Shown one piece after another: positions 1 through 10,610 of a stretch of DNA of 64,000 bases. Both the position numbers and the translations under genes were made by a program. How positions within the stretch are numbered: position 1 is the first letter of the stretch; each line of letters begins with the position of its first letter. Source of the DNA: Bromus sterilis (taxonomy: Eukaryota > Streptophyta > Magnoliopsida > Poales > Poaceae); NCBI GenBank assembly GCA_950022295.1, contig OX465598.1:115179001-115243000 (forward strand), in the 5' to 3' direction. Below the pieces are notes generated by a model. The model did no database searches. It saw only the letters and a list, made by a program, of their open reading frames with translations, and had not been told where the DNA came from.

Positions 1-320
1 CAGAGAGACCGACAACAACCCAAGCCACCGGAACCATAGCCTGGGCCGCCCAAGGAGCGCCATCGCTGTCAATGGAGCCCGCCGCCGACCAACTACCCGT
101 GCCAGATCCGCCCGATCTGGCCAGGCGCTCATCCATGCGCCACCTCCCCCCATGAGAGTGATGTCCTCCGCACGAGCCAGTCGCCCCATCATGCGCCTTT
201 ACTTGAAGTTCATATGAATGTCACGAATAGGCAAAAGTTTAATGATACCTATAGGGGTAATCAACCAAACTTCCAGCATAGGTGAAACAACAACAGGAAC
301 AGAAAATTCAGAAACCCAGG
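1..320. other. Unassigned left-edge DNA
   Basis: I see no recognisable gene or element end here. The first 200 bases are GC-rich and the rest AT-rich. The segment stops exactly where the TG of the next LTR begins at 321. The last bases before that LTR are purine-rich, but they do not match the polypurine tract seen in the related G1 and G2 elements. Confidence 0.5.
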
Positions 321-963
321 TGATACGTCCCAAACGTATCTATAATTTTTTCTTGTTCCATGCACTTTTATGTGACATTGCTACATGTTTTGCTACACTT
401 TTATATCATTTTACACATATTTGTACTAACATACTAACTCAGTGCACCCAGTGCCAGTTTTTGTCTGTTGATGTCTGTAAGATGCAGATATTTTTCCCCA
501 ATTTACAGAGCTCCAAGAATTCCATAAAAATATATAAAAAATCAGCGTTCCAGAAGACTCCAGACGTCCGAAGGAGAGCCGGAGGGGGGAAAGCTGTCTC
601 CCAGGCGGCCTTCCCGCGCGGCCTAGGGGGAGGCCGCGCCACGAGGCCGCCTGGGCGACTGGGACCTCCCATGGTGCCCCCTTTGGCCCTATTTTTACCC
701 CCCGCGGAGGAAACCATGATTCCAGAACTCCTTTTTCCAGAAGCGATTTCGATCTCCGCCGCCATCTCCAACAAGATTCGGGGGACCAGAATTCCTGTGC
801 CGGCACCCTGCCAAGACGGGGAAGTGCCCACGGATTCATCTCCATCGATTTTGCTTCCTCCTTCCATGATGCGGGGGTAGTTCCTCCTCGGGGCTGAGGC
901 CTTCTACAGTAGCTATGTGGTTAATTCTCTCTCCCATGATGTGATCTTGATTGTGATCATAGG

Positions 964-1229
964 TGTAACACCCCGGCCACACCCACCGGTTCCCGGCATA
1001 CGCCTGGCGGGATCTAGACTGTCCCCACAGACCAACACTAGTCTTTCCTGCGCACTTTGTCCTCACTCGTGCGCACCCGGGAACAACTTCCCGGCCGGTC
1101 ACCCATCCTCAAATTTCTCCAAGCCAAGTACGCTTAAATTTGGAGTTCTTTGGATCCGGGCTCCTGGAAAAGAAGGTGCGCCTTGTTGATATGAGTAGTC
1201 TTTCATTCCTACTAAGCCAGGATGTCACA
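964..1229 (-). repeat. Cassandra 3' LTR
   Basis: Direct repeat of 1388-1653 with scattered substitutions. It ends GATGTCACA on the plus strand. The purine-rich tract expected upstream of a 3' LTR lies at about 1230-1250 when read on the minus strand. Confidence 0.9.
1083..1156 (-). other. 5S rRNA-derived segment in Cassandra 3' LTR
   Basis: Read on the minus strand, it contains diverged versions of the 5S internal control regions: the A-box region at 1124-1149 and GGATGGGTGACC at 1098-1109. It has more mismatches to the plant 5S gene than the copy in the other LTR. Confidence 0.8.
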
Positions 1230-1372
1230 CACACCCCCACTCAAAGGAACCGACGTCCTCGTCGGCCCACAGGAACGTTCCCTCTTGGCACACATTTATG
1301 CGTTCAGTGCCGACACATGGCTCACCCATGTTCGCGCACTGACCCGCACACGCCCGTGTAACCGCGAGGATC

Positions 1373-1385
1373 GGCTTTGATACCA
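1373..1385 (-). other. Cassandra primer binding site
   Basis: The minus strand reads TGGTATCAAAGCC, complementary to the 3' end of plant initiator methionine tRNA. It sits next to the 5' LTR and fixes the orientation of the element. Confidence 0.85.
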
Positions 1386-1387
1386 TT

Positions 1388-1653
1388 TTTAACGCCCCGG
1401 CCACACCCACCGGTTCCCGGCGTATGCCTGGCGGGATCTAGACTGTCCCCACAGACCAACACTAGTCTTTCCTGCGCACTTTGTCCTCACTCGTGCGCAC
1501 CCGGGAACAACTTCCCAGTTGGTCACCCATCCTCAAATTGCTCCAAGCCAAGCACGCTTAACTTTGGAGTTCTTTGGATCTGGGCTCCCGGAAAAGAAGG
1601 TGCACCTTGTTGATATGAGTAGTCTTTCATTCCTACTAAGCCAGGATGTCACA
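1388..1653 (-). repeat. Cassandra 5' LTR
   Basis: This is the partner of the 964-1229 repeat. It is assigned as the 5' LTR because the PBS (1373-1385) lies immediately inside it on the minus strand. Confidence 0.9.
1507..1580 (-). other. 5S rRNA-derived segment in Cassandra 5' LTR
   Basis: On the minus strand, 1548-1573 matches the plant 5S A-box region with one mismatch as I recall the consensus, and 1521-1532 reads GGATGGGTGACC, the box C region, followed by CTGGGAAGT. In Cassandra this segment is known to carry an RNA polymerase III promoter. Whether this copy is transcribed cannot be told from sequence. Confidence 0.88.
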
Positions 1654-2928
1654 ATAGGCTATGCTAATCTAGGATGATCCCATGATGTTTCCCCTTCTTC
1701 TATGTATTGGATTGATGTACTCACTTGATCTTATCTAGTATAATCACTGAGACCATGGTGACAGCGGTCTATTGGACATGGTTAGAAGAATATTTTCATG
1801 AGTGATTTCCTATTTTGTGAATTGATTGAGCATTGAGAGTCTCTTGGTGGGTCCATTATTAGTAGCTAGATAATGTCTTCTCTCCATTCTTGTGCTTCAA
1901 TGTTTAGTCATTTTGAGCTGCCTATCATGATCAAGGCACCTATGTATTAATTCCTTCTTTGCTATGTTGTGTTTGCTGGGATCCGATGGATTGTGAGATT
2001 ATGTTCAGATTGTGATGAGTAATATATTTGGTTTATATTTTTTATTTTAGTTCTTGAGTAGTCTTGCATGTTCTCCGTTGTGTTTTATTGCTTTGGCCAA
2101 GTAGTATATTAAAACTCCAAGAGGGAGCGGTATTCTAGATGATGGGTACATGCCTCCCGATGTCTGGCTTGAGTGACAGAAACATGGGACTAGGGAATGT
2201 GTTGTTGCCATTAGGGATAAAACATCGGTGCTTATGAATGCGCGTCATAAGGATTGCTGAAATTATGCATAGAGTGTTAAGGCTGTTGTCTGTTGCTTTG
2301 AACTTACAATTTGGTTGGAGTTCGCAACTTAATACCAACAAGATGTTCTGGATAGATATCTCAAAGTGGTTGATTAGTGATTAGATGATGATGAATAAAT
2401 GTTCTACTCATCTTGGCGTAATGCCCATACGATTGAGCTTCTTTTCTTTCAAATAGCATAATTAGCATTGCGGTGCGTTCATAATTCTGTCAATTGCCCA
2501 ACTGTAATTTTTTCACCCAACATAGTTGTTTACTGTCTTTTGGGAGAGAGACATCACTAGTGAAAGTCATGGCTCCTCTGTCCATATTTCCACCATAGTT
2601 TACACCCTCGCTTTTACTGCTTTATTTCCTTTCAGTTGCACCACTATTATTTTTGCCGTTGTGTTTGATCCTTTGTAAACATCAAGGCCGGATAGATTGA
2701 CAACCTCTTTGGACTCGTTGGGAGAAAAGTTATTTGCGTTCTTGTGTGCATGTCCACGTCAACTCCCACGTTAGAAGTAAATCTCTGGCGCCGTTGCCAC
2801 CTTCTTGCGATCTTCGGAATCCTACTGGAGACAAACCTTGGTATCTTCACTGAGGAAAATTTACCGGTGTCTGCATCATAACCTAGCACTTGGGGTAACC
2901 AACGAGGAGGTGTTATCTGCACCCATCA

Positions 2929-3846
2929 GCGGCATAGAGGTCAGGGTGGACGTTGACGGCCTTGATCTCCTTGATTGTTGTTGCCACCTCCTTCACAACC
3001 TCGATCATGCTGGTGAAGAGACGTTGAGCTCCTCCTCCATCAAGGCGGTCCTCTTCCTCTTCCTATCAATTGAAGGAACGTGATCAAACACCTTGTCAGC
3101 ACCATCAAGGTTGGTGGTCTCTGACTTCTGGGTGTATGGGAAATCAGGCATGGGCGTACCGAGAGGCTCACTGGAGCCCATGGCATGCTTGTCAGTTGCC
3201 ATCCCTAAGGAGAAGATGTGATGCCTCTAATTGTAGTTCTGGATAGGCGTGTTCAGGAAATCAGCGTCCTTGGGGTGATCCTAAGAAAGAAACACACTAT
3301 TGTTAGTAGGGAGAAGGCAAAGGTCGACATGTTTAAACAAGAGGGGCGTGAACTAACCGTTGTGTGGCCGATGTAGTGATCTTCCTCAGGAATGATGATG
3401 CAAGTTCTCTCTCATCCCAGGAGGCACCGCTCAGGTCTCGGAGCTTGGACACTTGGATCCATCTAGCTCTTCACTTCCTCAGGCGGTTGTACACCTGCGT
3501 GGAACTCACCTCAACCCCACAGAACTCAAGCAACTACTTGGCCACGTTGTTCAAGTGCACCTCCTTGAAACCCTTGTGAGTCCTAACCCCACTAGATAGG
3601 AGCTCACCCATTTTGTTTAGCACGAAGGTGGACATGAACAGCTACAACTTCATGTTGCTCCACCTTCCATCCTTCTTTGCCTTTGTGGTTGCAGTTCGTG
3701 CAACAGCAACAGTATCAGCAAGGCCCAAGACCTCTGAATCATGGGGCATCTACTCCTCCAAGGGCTGGGAGTCCTGGACAAAGGAAGGAGGGAATTGTCC
3801 CTCACCCAAAAGAACAATGGACTGACTCACTTCTTGCGTGGGCATG
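2929..3846 (-). pseudogene. Myb/SANT-like domain protein, decayed fragment
   Basis: A minus-strand reading frame can be followed from an ATG near 3846. It resembles the plant Myb/SANT-like (L10-interacting Myb) proteins often found with grass transposons. The segment around 3370-3620 has the domain's leucine- and tryptophan-rich helices, including a TFVLNKMGELL-like stretch and a later RARWIQVSKLRDLSGASW stretch. Several in-frame stops (after the first ~30 codons, and at two or more later sites) and a frameshift near 3400 disable it. A short GT-AG intron is visible at 3281-3357. The second exon continues through 3005-3202 as a Ser/Lys-rich tail followed by a VKEVATTIKEIK helix. The 3' end is lost exactly at the LTR junction at 2928/2929. 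The family match is from recognition, not from a search. Confidence 0.7.
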
Positions 3847-3927
3847 TCCTACAACCGTAACACACACTGGTCGTTAGCATAACACACACTACCACTACCA
3901 CAAGCACAAGCACATCAACAAAGCATA

Positions 3928-4178
3928 TGTAACACCCTCGGTGTCTTGTAACAGTAATCACTTTTTCTACAGTCAAATCACTGTGCTTAATCATGCTTTG
4001 ATCATCCTTGATTTTGATCACTATAAAAATCCCTTTGCTTGATATTAAAAACATTGTGGTCAATAAACCTTTGTCCAAAAATTGTGCAACCAATTTTGAT
4101 AAATCCCTAAAAGTCAGTGGACCATGTTCGAACAACAATGGGATTTATTGCAATGATCAAATAAATCAAGCAATCTCT
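3928..4178 (+). mobile_element. L3 large LTR, piece 1 (5' end)
   Basis: It starts TGTAACACCC directly after GCATA (3923-3927). The same five bases follow the GCGTCACA end at 58887, so 3928 and 58887 are the two ends of one inserted LTR. L, in the same broad family, also starts TGTAACACCC in its sense direction. This piece is cut at 4178 by the truncated end of G1. Confidence 0.78.
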
Positions 4179-5486
4179 CCCTAGGCCGCGCCAAGGGGGG
4201 CGCCTGGGGCCCCTGGTCCACCTCTAGCTGCCCCCTTCGCCTATATATCTCTCTCGTCCCGAAACCCTCGAGGATAGAACCCTTTTTCGCGATCTCTCCT
4301 CTGTTCCGCCGTCGCAGCGCTTCCAAGATCGGGAGCACCAGGAGCCCTCTTCCCAGCACCCTGCCGGAGGGAGGAACCACCTCCAGGAGCTTCTCCACCA
4401 CCATGGATGCTTCCCGGATGAACCGTGAGTAGTCCACCTTGGACCATGGGTCCATGATCAGTAGCTATGTGATGTTCTCCTCCCCTCTTTGTTCTTCATG
4501 GTTTAGACCTTGTGAGTTGTCCTACATGATCGAGGCACATATGTAATCTTTCTGCTGTTGCTATGCTGAGTTTGTTGGGATCTAATGGATTATGAGACTA
4601 TGTTCAGATTGTGTTTGAGTAATATATTTGATTCTCCTCTTTTATATTTATGTCTTGAGTAATTCTTGCATGTTCTCCGTTGCTGTTTATTGCTTTGGCC
4701 AAGTAGTAGGTAGTGACTGCAAGAGGGAGCGTTATGCATGATTGTGGGTTCATGCCCCCTGATGACTAGCTTGAGTGACAAAAACATGAGTCTAGGGGAT
4801 GTGCTGTTGACACAAGGGAGAAAACAACGGTGCTTGTACTTGCGGGTGCAAGGATTGTTTACTTTACGCAAAGTTCTTTAATGCAGTTGTCTGTTGCTTT
4901 GAGTTTACACTTTGGGTGGGATTCACAACTTAATACCAGCGAGATGTTCTGGATAGATATCTCAAGGTGGATGATTAGTAGGTAGATGCAGATGGATTTC
5001 GGTCTACTTGTCTTGGCGTACCACCCAAGCTTTTGATCCTCTTCCTTTCTTTGTAGCATAGTTAGCATTGTTTTGCGCACATAATCATGTCAATTGCCCA
5101 GCTGTAATTTGTTTACCTTGCATGTCTATTTTATCGTCTTTTGGGAGAGAGACATCACTAGTGGACATCATGGGACCCCTGCTATTTATTTTCTGCTTTA
5201 TTTCCTTTTCTGTTGCTATCACTATCATTATTATCCCGTGCGTTTGATTCTTTGTAAACAACAAGGCCGGAGGGATTGAAAACCTCTCTGTACTTGTTGG
5301 GAGCAAAGTTATCTGTTGTGTGTGCAGGTCCACGCCAACCGCCTAATTGCTGGCGCCGTTGTCACCTTCCTGTCGTTGTCGGAGTCCTACTGGAGACAAA
5401 CATTGGTATCTTCACTGAGGGAAATTTGCTGCTGTCTACATCTCAACTTTCACTTTGGGTAACCAACGAGGGGCGAGAAGCCATCA
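4179..5486 (+). repeat. G1 5' LTR, truncated
   Basis: It is homologous to 10900-12233. It ends CCATCA. The missing part corresponds to 10611-10899, and the break falls in the loop of the GC hairpin. A TATA-like CTATATAT lies at 4241-4248, about 60 bp past the break. Confidence 0.88.
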
Positions 5487-5497
5487 AAGCTAATTTC

Positions 5498-5515
5498 TGG
5501 CGCCGTTGTCGGGGA
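5498..5515 (+). other. G1 primer binding site
   Basis: It reads TGGCGCCGTTGTCGGGGA, 12 bases past the LTR end. This is the form of PBS commonly assigned to Asp tRNA in plant Gypsy elements. G2 has the same site with C in place of the second T-run base (46050-46067). Confidence 0.8.
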
Positions 5516-5645
5516 CTCCACTCTTCAAGATAGGGGAGTTGCACACTATCTTTTATCTTTGCTTTTTAGTCTTGTTACCTTTCAGTTTTTGCTTTAGTGT
5601 CCCTTATCAAAAATCAAAATAATAGTTACCTTGCTTGCTGCTGCT

Positions 5646-7689
5646 ATGGGTTCCACCGAGAACACCAAGTTTCGTGACTTCACTAGTCATAACAATAGTG
5701 ACTTTATCTGCACTCCTATTGCTCCACCTGCCACTTCAGCACCTTCTTATGAGATTAAACCTGCTTTGCTGAACCTTGTTATGAAAGATCAATTCTCCGG
5801 TGCTGGAGATGATGCTGCTTTGCACTTAAATAATTTTGTTGAGCTCTGTGATATGCAAAAGTACAAAGAAGTAGATGGTGATATTGTTAAGCTTAAGCTT
5901 TTTTACTTTCTCCTTGAGAGGAGGAGCTAAAATCTGGTTTCAATCCTTGCCTAGGAATAGCATAGATTCTTGGGATAAGTGCAAGGATGCTTTTATTGGG
6001 AAGTACTACCTCCCAGCTAAGATTATCCAATTGAGGAGTAATATTATGAATTGTAAGCATTTGGATAATGAGCATGTTGCCCAAGCTTGGGAACGCATGA
6101 AATCTCTTGTTAAGAATTTCCCTACGCATGGTTTGACTACTTAGATGATTATCCAAACTTTTTATGCAGGCTTGAACTTTACCTCGCGAAACTTGCTAGA
6201 TTCGGCCGCGGGAGGAATCTTTATGTCAACAACGTTTGGTGCTGCCACAAAACTACTCGATGAGATGATGACCAACTATTCCCAATGGCACACCGAAAGA
6301 GCTCCAACAGGTACGAAGGTAAACTCTGTCGAGGAGATCTCCTCCCTAAATGAAAAAGTTGACTTGATTATGTCTCTACTTACCAAGCAATCTCCTATTG
6401 ATCCTCATGATGTTCCTTTAAATTCTTTGATTGCTCAAGATCAAGTAGATGTGAACTTTATCTCTAGAAACAACTTCAATAACAATGCTTATAGGAGTAA
6501 TTTTGGTAGCAATCCTAGACCGTTCCCCTCCAACAACTATGGGAACAACAACACTTATCCTAGCACCAAGAACTCCACTTATGAACTAGAGAGTATGCTT
6601 AAAGACTTCATCACTACCCAAAAAGCCTTCAAAAAGAGTGTAGAGGAAAAACTAGAAAAATTAGATAATATCTCGTCGAAGGTAGAAAATTTAGCCCATG
6701 AAGTAGAATTGCTTAAAATTAGAACTTCTCCTCTTGAGGAGAGGAAGGTCACTCTTATGAACGCTATTCAAGTGAAAATTAATGAAAACATTAGGATGAT
6801 GGCTAAACTTAAAGAGAGATGGGCTAGAGAAAAGGAGGAAGAAGGTAGAATTAAGAGCCTTCCTACACACCATACCGTTTCTACTATCCAAGTTGTTGAG
6901 GATATCCAAACTCTTAGCACCCAATGCACCCCTAGTCCCATAGGACCTATTAATGGTGATGGTATGACCTCAACCGTAGAAGAAGAAACTCCTATGACTA
7001 TAGAAGCTACCAAAAAAGTGAGCCTAAAGGACACCACTACCACTTTACTTGATAGTAGTGACCTTGATTTTGATAATTGCACCCTTCCTGAAGTTATTGG
7101 TTTCCTTCACAATATGTCTAGAGATCCCCACACTAGCACACTTAATCTTGCTTCCACGGAGCATATCACTAATGCTCTCATTAAAGCTAGGGAGGAGAAG
7201 CTTAGGGTAGAAGCCTCCATACCTAGAAAGCTAGAAGATAGTTGGGATCCTATGATTAAAATTAAGTTGAATAACTTCTCTTGCTATGCTTTATGTGATG
7301 TTGGAGCTAGTACCTCCGTTATGCCCAAAAGAATGTATGATATGTTTGAATTAAAACCTTTTGATCCTTGTTCTTTTGGTGTTCGTCTTGTTGACTCTTC
7401 CGTAAAGAAACCTTTGGGGAAGATCGATGATGTTCTTATCATTGTCAATGACAATTATTTTCCCGTTGATTTTACTATTATGGACATTGAATGTGAACCA
7501 TCATGTCCAATTATTTTGGGACGCCCTGTTCTTCGCACCGTTGGTGCTGTCATTGATATGAAAGAAGGGAATATAAAGTTCCAATTCCCTGTCAAGAAAG
7601 GGATGGAACACTTCCCTAGAAAGAAGATTAAGTTACCTTTTGAGTCCGTTACACGGGCTAGCTATTCTCTTACTCTTGATAAAACTTGA
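5646..7689 (+). pseudogene. gag-pr: G1 gag-aspartic protease, frameshifted
   Basis: The protein starts MGST at 5646. Its first ~95 codons run in one frame and shift near 5900-5930, where the G2 copy stays open. An in-frame TAG follows at 6142-6144, after which the frame is open to 7689. The retrotransposon gag domain (capsid) spans about 5780-6230, with the WFQSLPRNSIDSWD and AQAWERMKSL motifs. A long Asn/Ser-rich and coiled-coil linker follows. The retropepsin domain lies near the C-terminus, with active-site DVGAS at about 7296-7310 and the ILGRP motif at 7510-7527. No zinc knuckle is evident. The protein would form virus-like particles and process gag in the cytoplasm. This copy cannot make the full product. 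Confidence 0.88.
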
Positions 7690-10596
7690 TTTCCTCCTTT
7701 TTGCATCATGCCTAGCTTAAATGCATAAAAGAAAGCGCTTTTGGGAGGCAGCCCACAACGAATTAGGTTTATTTTGATTTTGTTGTGTCTTGATGTTTGT
7801 TACTACAGTAGAAACATCATTGTATCTTTACTTTTCAGCTCTGTGCGAGGTTTAGCCTCCGATTGCAAGAAAGTTCAAAAGTTGTGACGTGCTGTCCAGA
7901 AAACAGATTCTGTCCTTGGACAGAAAAATTCGAATAAAATCAATAGATCATCTTTTTGATCTGAATGTTTTTGACAGCATGCTCTATATAATTGGATTTC
8001 GAGCGTCTGTTCTGAGTTTTTTTATTTGAGTTGCAGAAGTGCCCCAAAAAAATTATTTACTACCTGTTGGTCTATTTTTCACAGATTCTGTCCTATTTTT
8101 CCTTTTCTTCGTTTTGCAAACCTTAATCTTGCTTTTTCTTTGCAAAAACTTTTTGGCAAATTGAGAAATAGTAGCTCTTCAAGAATATCCTTATTTCCAG
8201 TAGAGAAAAATTATTTTATTGTGGGTACTAACCTCGCTAATCAGATTATGATGAGTTATGTATGAAGGGAGTTTTCAAGTGTGCGAGGGAAGATGATAAA
8301 AGAAGATTCAGGAGGGTCAAACGCTCAAGCTTGGGGATGTCCCCGTGCATCCCCAATAAATATTCAAGAAGACTCAAGCATCTAAGCTTGGGGATGCCCC
8401 CATGCATCCCCTTCTCCATCAACAATTATCAGTTCGTCTTTCGTTCTACTATATTTTTATCACTTCATGCGTTATGTGCTATGCTTGGAGCGTCTTGTTC
8501 TTTATTTCCTTTTTAGTTTTCTTTAGCTTTGCTTGCTGTTCATAACAAGTTAGAACCCAACTTTCTTTGTGTGGGAGAGAAAGACGCTCCACTTCACCCT
8601 AGAACACAACATAGGATTTTCATGCTTATCTTTGTTGTGTGTGTTCTTTATCTTTTTCGTAGCTGCTGTCATGTTTAGCTCTTAGTTTTCATGCTTATCT
8701 TTTTAAGAGCTTTTGTTTAGTTTGTTGCTGGAACTCTCTTGAGTTTTCATGTTTATCTTGTTTAAGAGTTTGCCTGTTGCACTGAGTTTTGTGTCTTGAC
8801 CTGAAGTAGGTAATTGAGGTTGCTATTCAATTGTAGTAGTAACTTGCAATAGTTTTGAGGTATTTCCATGAGTAATGTTTGAACTTTTGGTGTCAAGAGC
8901 TTTAGCCTATTAGTGATAGATGTCGAATTTTGGGCAATCCGTGTTTATTTTCGAAAAACCTACAAAATTAGTTGAGAACTTTAGCTACTAGATGGATCAC
9001 TAATCTTTGGAGGGATCAAATATTAGAGTACACTCACGTACCATGAGTCGAGGATGCGCAAGGATAACCAAACCCCCATACACTCCTCCTCGGGGTACTT
9101 GTATCTTTGTGAACCTCCTAATTAGATTGAGAGTTACCGATAATAAGTGCATGAGTTCTTCGGACTAATGTAAGTATTGAAAGTTGACACTTCCACCTCC
9201 TCATATTTGCTAGCCTCTCCTGTGCCGTGCATTGCCTCCTTCTCACTCCGAGAGTTGGCGTCCACCTTCGCCGATACATCCAAACCATTGGCATGATACG
9301 CTCTGTCATCATAAGCCTCATTATATCCTTCCTCAAAACAGCCACCATACCTACCTATCAAGGAATTTCCATAGCCTTTCCGAGATACATTGCCATGCAA
9401 CATCCACCTTGTCATGACTTGATCTTCATGCCATGCATGCTTTTGCTTGATCGATGAGCCGCATGCTAGTTGGGCCTTGCCCAATCATTGCTACATGACG
9501 CGCTAGTATCATTGCATATCCTGCTACACTGGCAGAGGCATACATTTTCATACTCCATGATAGTTTCATTTTCTTTATGTTGAGTACTTTTGCAAAGTGT
9601 GAAATATCTTCTATACTTCTTGTAATATATAGACTGTTGCCCCTAAAGTGAGGAAAAGATCCCAAAGAGGACAAAATCAAAAGATCCCAAAGAGGACAAA
9701 TGAGAGATAAATAGAAAGATCTATTGAGGCCACCAAAAAAATAGAAAAATAGAAAAAAGGAGAAAAAGAAATAAAAAGAGAGAAGGGGGCACACTACTAT
9801 TCCTTTTGAGAGATCCACACTCGTACTCCATCTTATATCTTGTACTCCATAGAGATTACCATTCATGCATATAGCTATGTGGGGACCTTCACACTATAGA
9901 ACTTGGCTTGTATATTCCAATGATGAGCCTCCTCAAATGAGCTCTAGGTCTTCTTGAGCAAGCAAGTTGGATGCACCCCCACTAGTTCCATTGGAGAGCT
10001 TACCTTAGCTCATATGTGCATCTGTTGCATGGCAATCCCTACTCCTCACATCATATCTATCATTTGTCTTTCTCTCGCCTATGATTGTCCTCATTGATGT
10101 GAGACTTTCACACCTTTTTTATCTTCCTCCCCCATCATTTTTCTCTCTTTGCCATCCTAAGTGTCAACTTTATTGCTTACGCTCATCCATTGCATAAGTG
10201 CTCAAAATATCGAAAGGGGGTGGATCATTTTGACTTGTACCTGGCTAGTGGTTTGGGGATGAGTCAAGATAAGATTCCAAAGAAGACCAAGTGTGAAACT
10301 TTAGTAGATTAAGTTCTCAACAATAAAAACTATGTTTTACTCTCTCGTATATCCCTATCCCCTTTCTTGCACGCAAACACCATTTGGATACATTCGAGTC
10401 ACGGACAGCGAGAGCTCTTGCACCTTTATGTTCTTATGTTGCTTGTTTCAATGCTAATATAGACTCTTGCCTATTATGACTTGAATTGAATTACATGCTT
10501 TGATTTCTTTACTTAAAAGTTCTTATATGGTTGGTAGCATGTCACCACAGAAATTATGATTGTTATCATTTACCTACTCGAGGACGAGTAGGAATT
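7690..10596 (+). other. G1 non-coding 3' interior
   Basis: This 2.9-kb interval occupies the place where pol would be expected. Small ORFs in it are not conserved between G1 and G2, but the DNA itself is collinear with G2 (48241-51037) and, inverted, with G3. It holds two hairpin units (8327-8411), a direct repeat of AAGATCCCAAAGAGGACAAA at about 9655-9700, and an A-rich tract at 9735-9780. Confidence 0.75.
8327..8411 (+). repeat. Two PPT-like hairpin units in G1
   Basis: AAGCTTGGGGATG occurs at 8327-8339 and 8384-8396. Each is followed by C-rich DNA that folds back: the second forms GGGGATGC (8390-8397) with GCATCCCC (8404-8411). The same 13-mer is the polypurine tract next to the 3' LTR at 10597-10609. 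Confidence 0.8.
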
Positions 10597-10609
10597 AAGC
10601 TTGGGGATG
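10597..10609 (+). other. G1 polypurine tract
   Basis: AAGCTTGGGGATG stands one base before the TG of the 3' LTR. G2 has the same sequence at 51038-51050 and G3 has it on the minus strand just beyond 62647. The position is that expected for plus-strand priming. Confidence 0.75.
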
Positions 10610-10610
10610 T

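Larger units (their letters stand above)
964..1653 (-). mobile_element. Cassandra TRIM retrotransposon
   Basis: This is a 690-bp element with two direct 266-bp LTRs (964-1229 and 1388-1653) around a non-coding core of about 158 bp. The 5-bp TSD ATAGG lies at 959-963 and 1654-1658. On the minus strand the right LTR is followed by a PBS matching initiator Met tRNA (1373-1385), and a G-rich tract precedes the left LTR. Each LTR holds a 5S rRNA-like stretch, which is diagnostic of the Cassandra family. It encodes no protein, so reverse transcriptase and integrase must come from other elements. The left copy keeps the terminal TGT, which is TTT in the right copy. Confidence 0.93.
321..2928 (+). 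mobile_element. Gypsy-type LTR (solo or 3' LTR), interrupted by Cassandra
   Basis: The LTR begins TGATACGTCC and ends CCATCA, the same termini as the LTRs of G1 (4179-12233), and the second half aligns with G1 from about 1900 onward. It is about 1.9 kb once the Cassandra insertion (959-1658) is removed. A GC hairpin lies at 616-639, with perfect 8-bp arms. No PBS follows position 2928, so this is not an ordinary 5' LTR. The bases flanking the LTR (ccagg on the left, gcggc on the right) do not match, so it is not a clean solo LTR either. It is either one LTR of a larger rearranged element or a recombinant. Confidence 0.75.

Noticed and set aside
964..1653. Tandem 5S rRNA genes
   Set aside because: The units carry only about 74 bp of 5S-like sequence within 266-bp direct repeats, with PBS and TSD, so this is a Cassandra TRIM.
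321..2928. Clean solo LTR
   Set aside because: Flanking pentamers ccagg and gcggc do not match and the flanks are not continuous, so a simple solo LTR is not supported.
8026..8516. Small plus-strand ORFs after G1 gag
   Set aside because: They are not kept in frame in G2 and cover the hairpin units, so they are unlikely to be genes.
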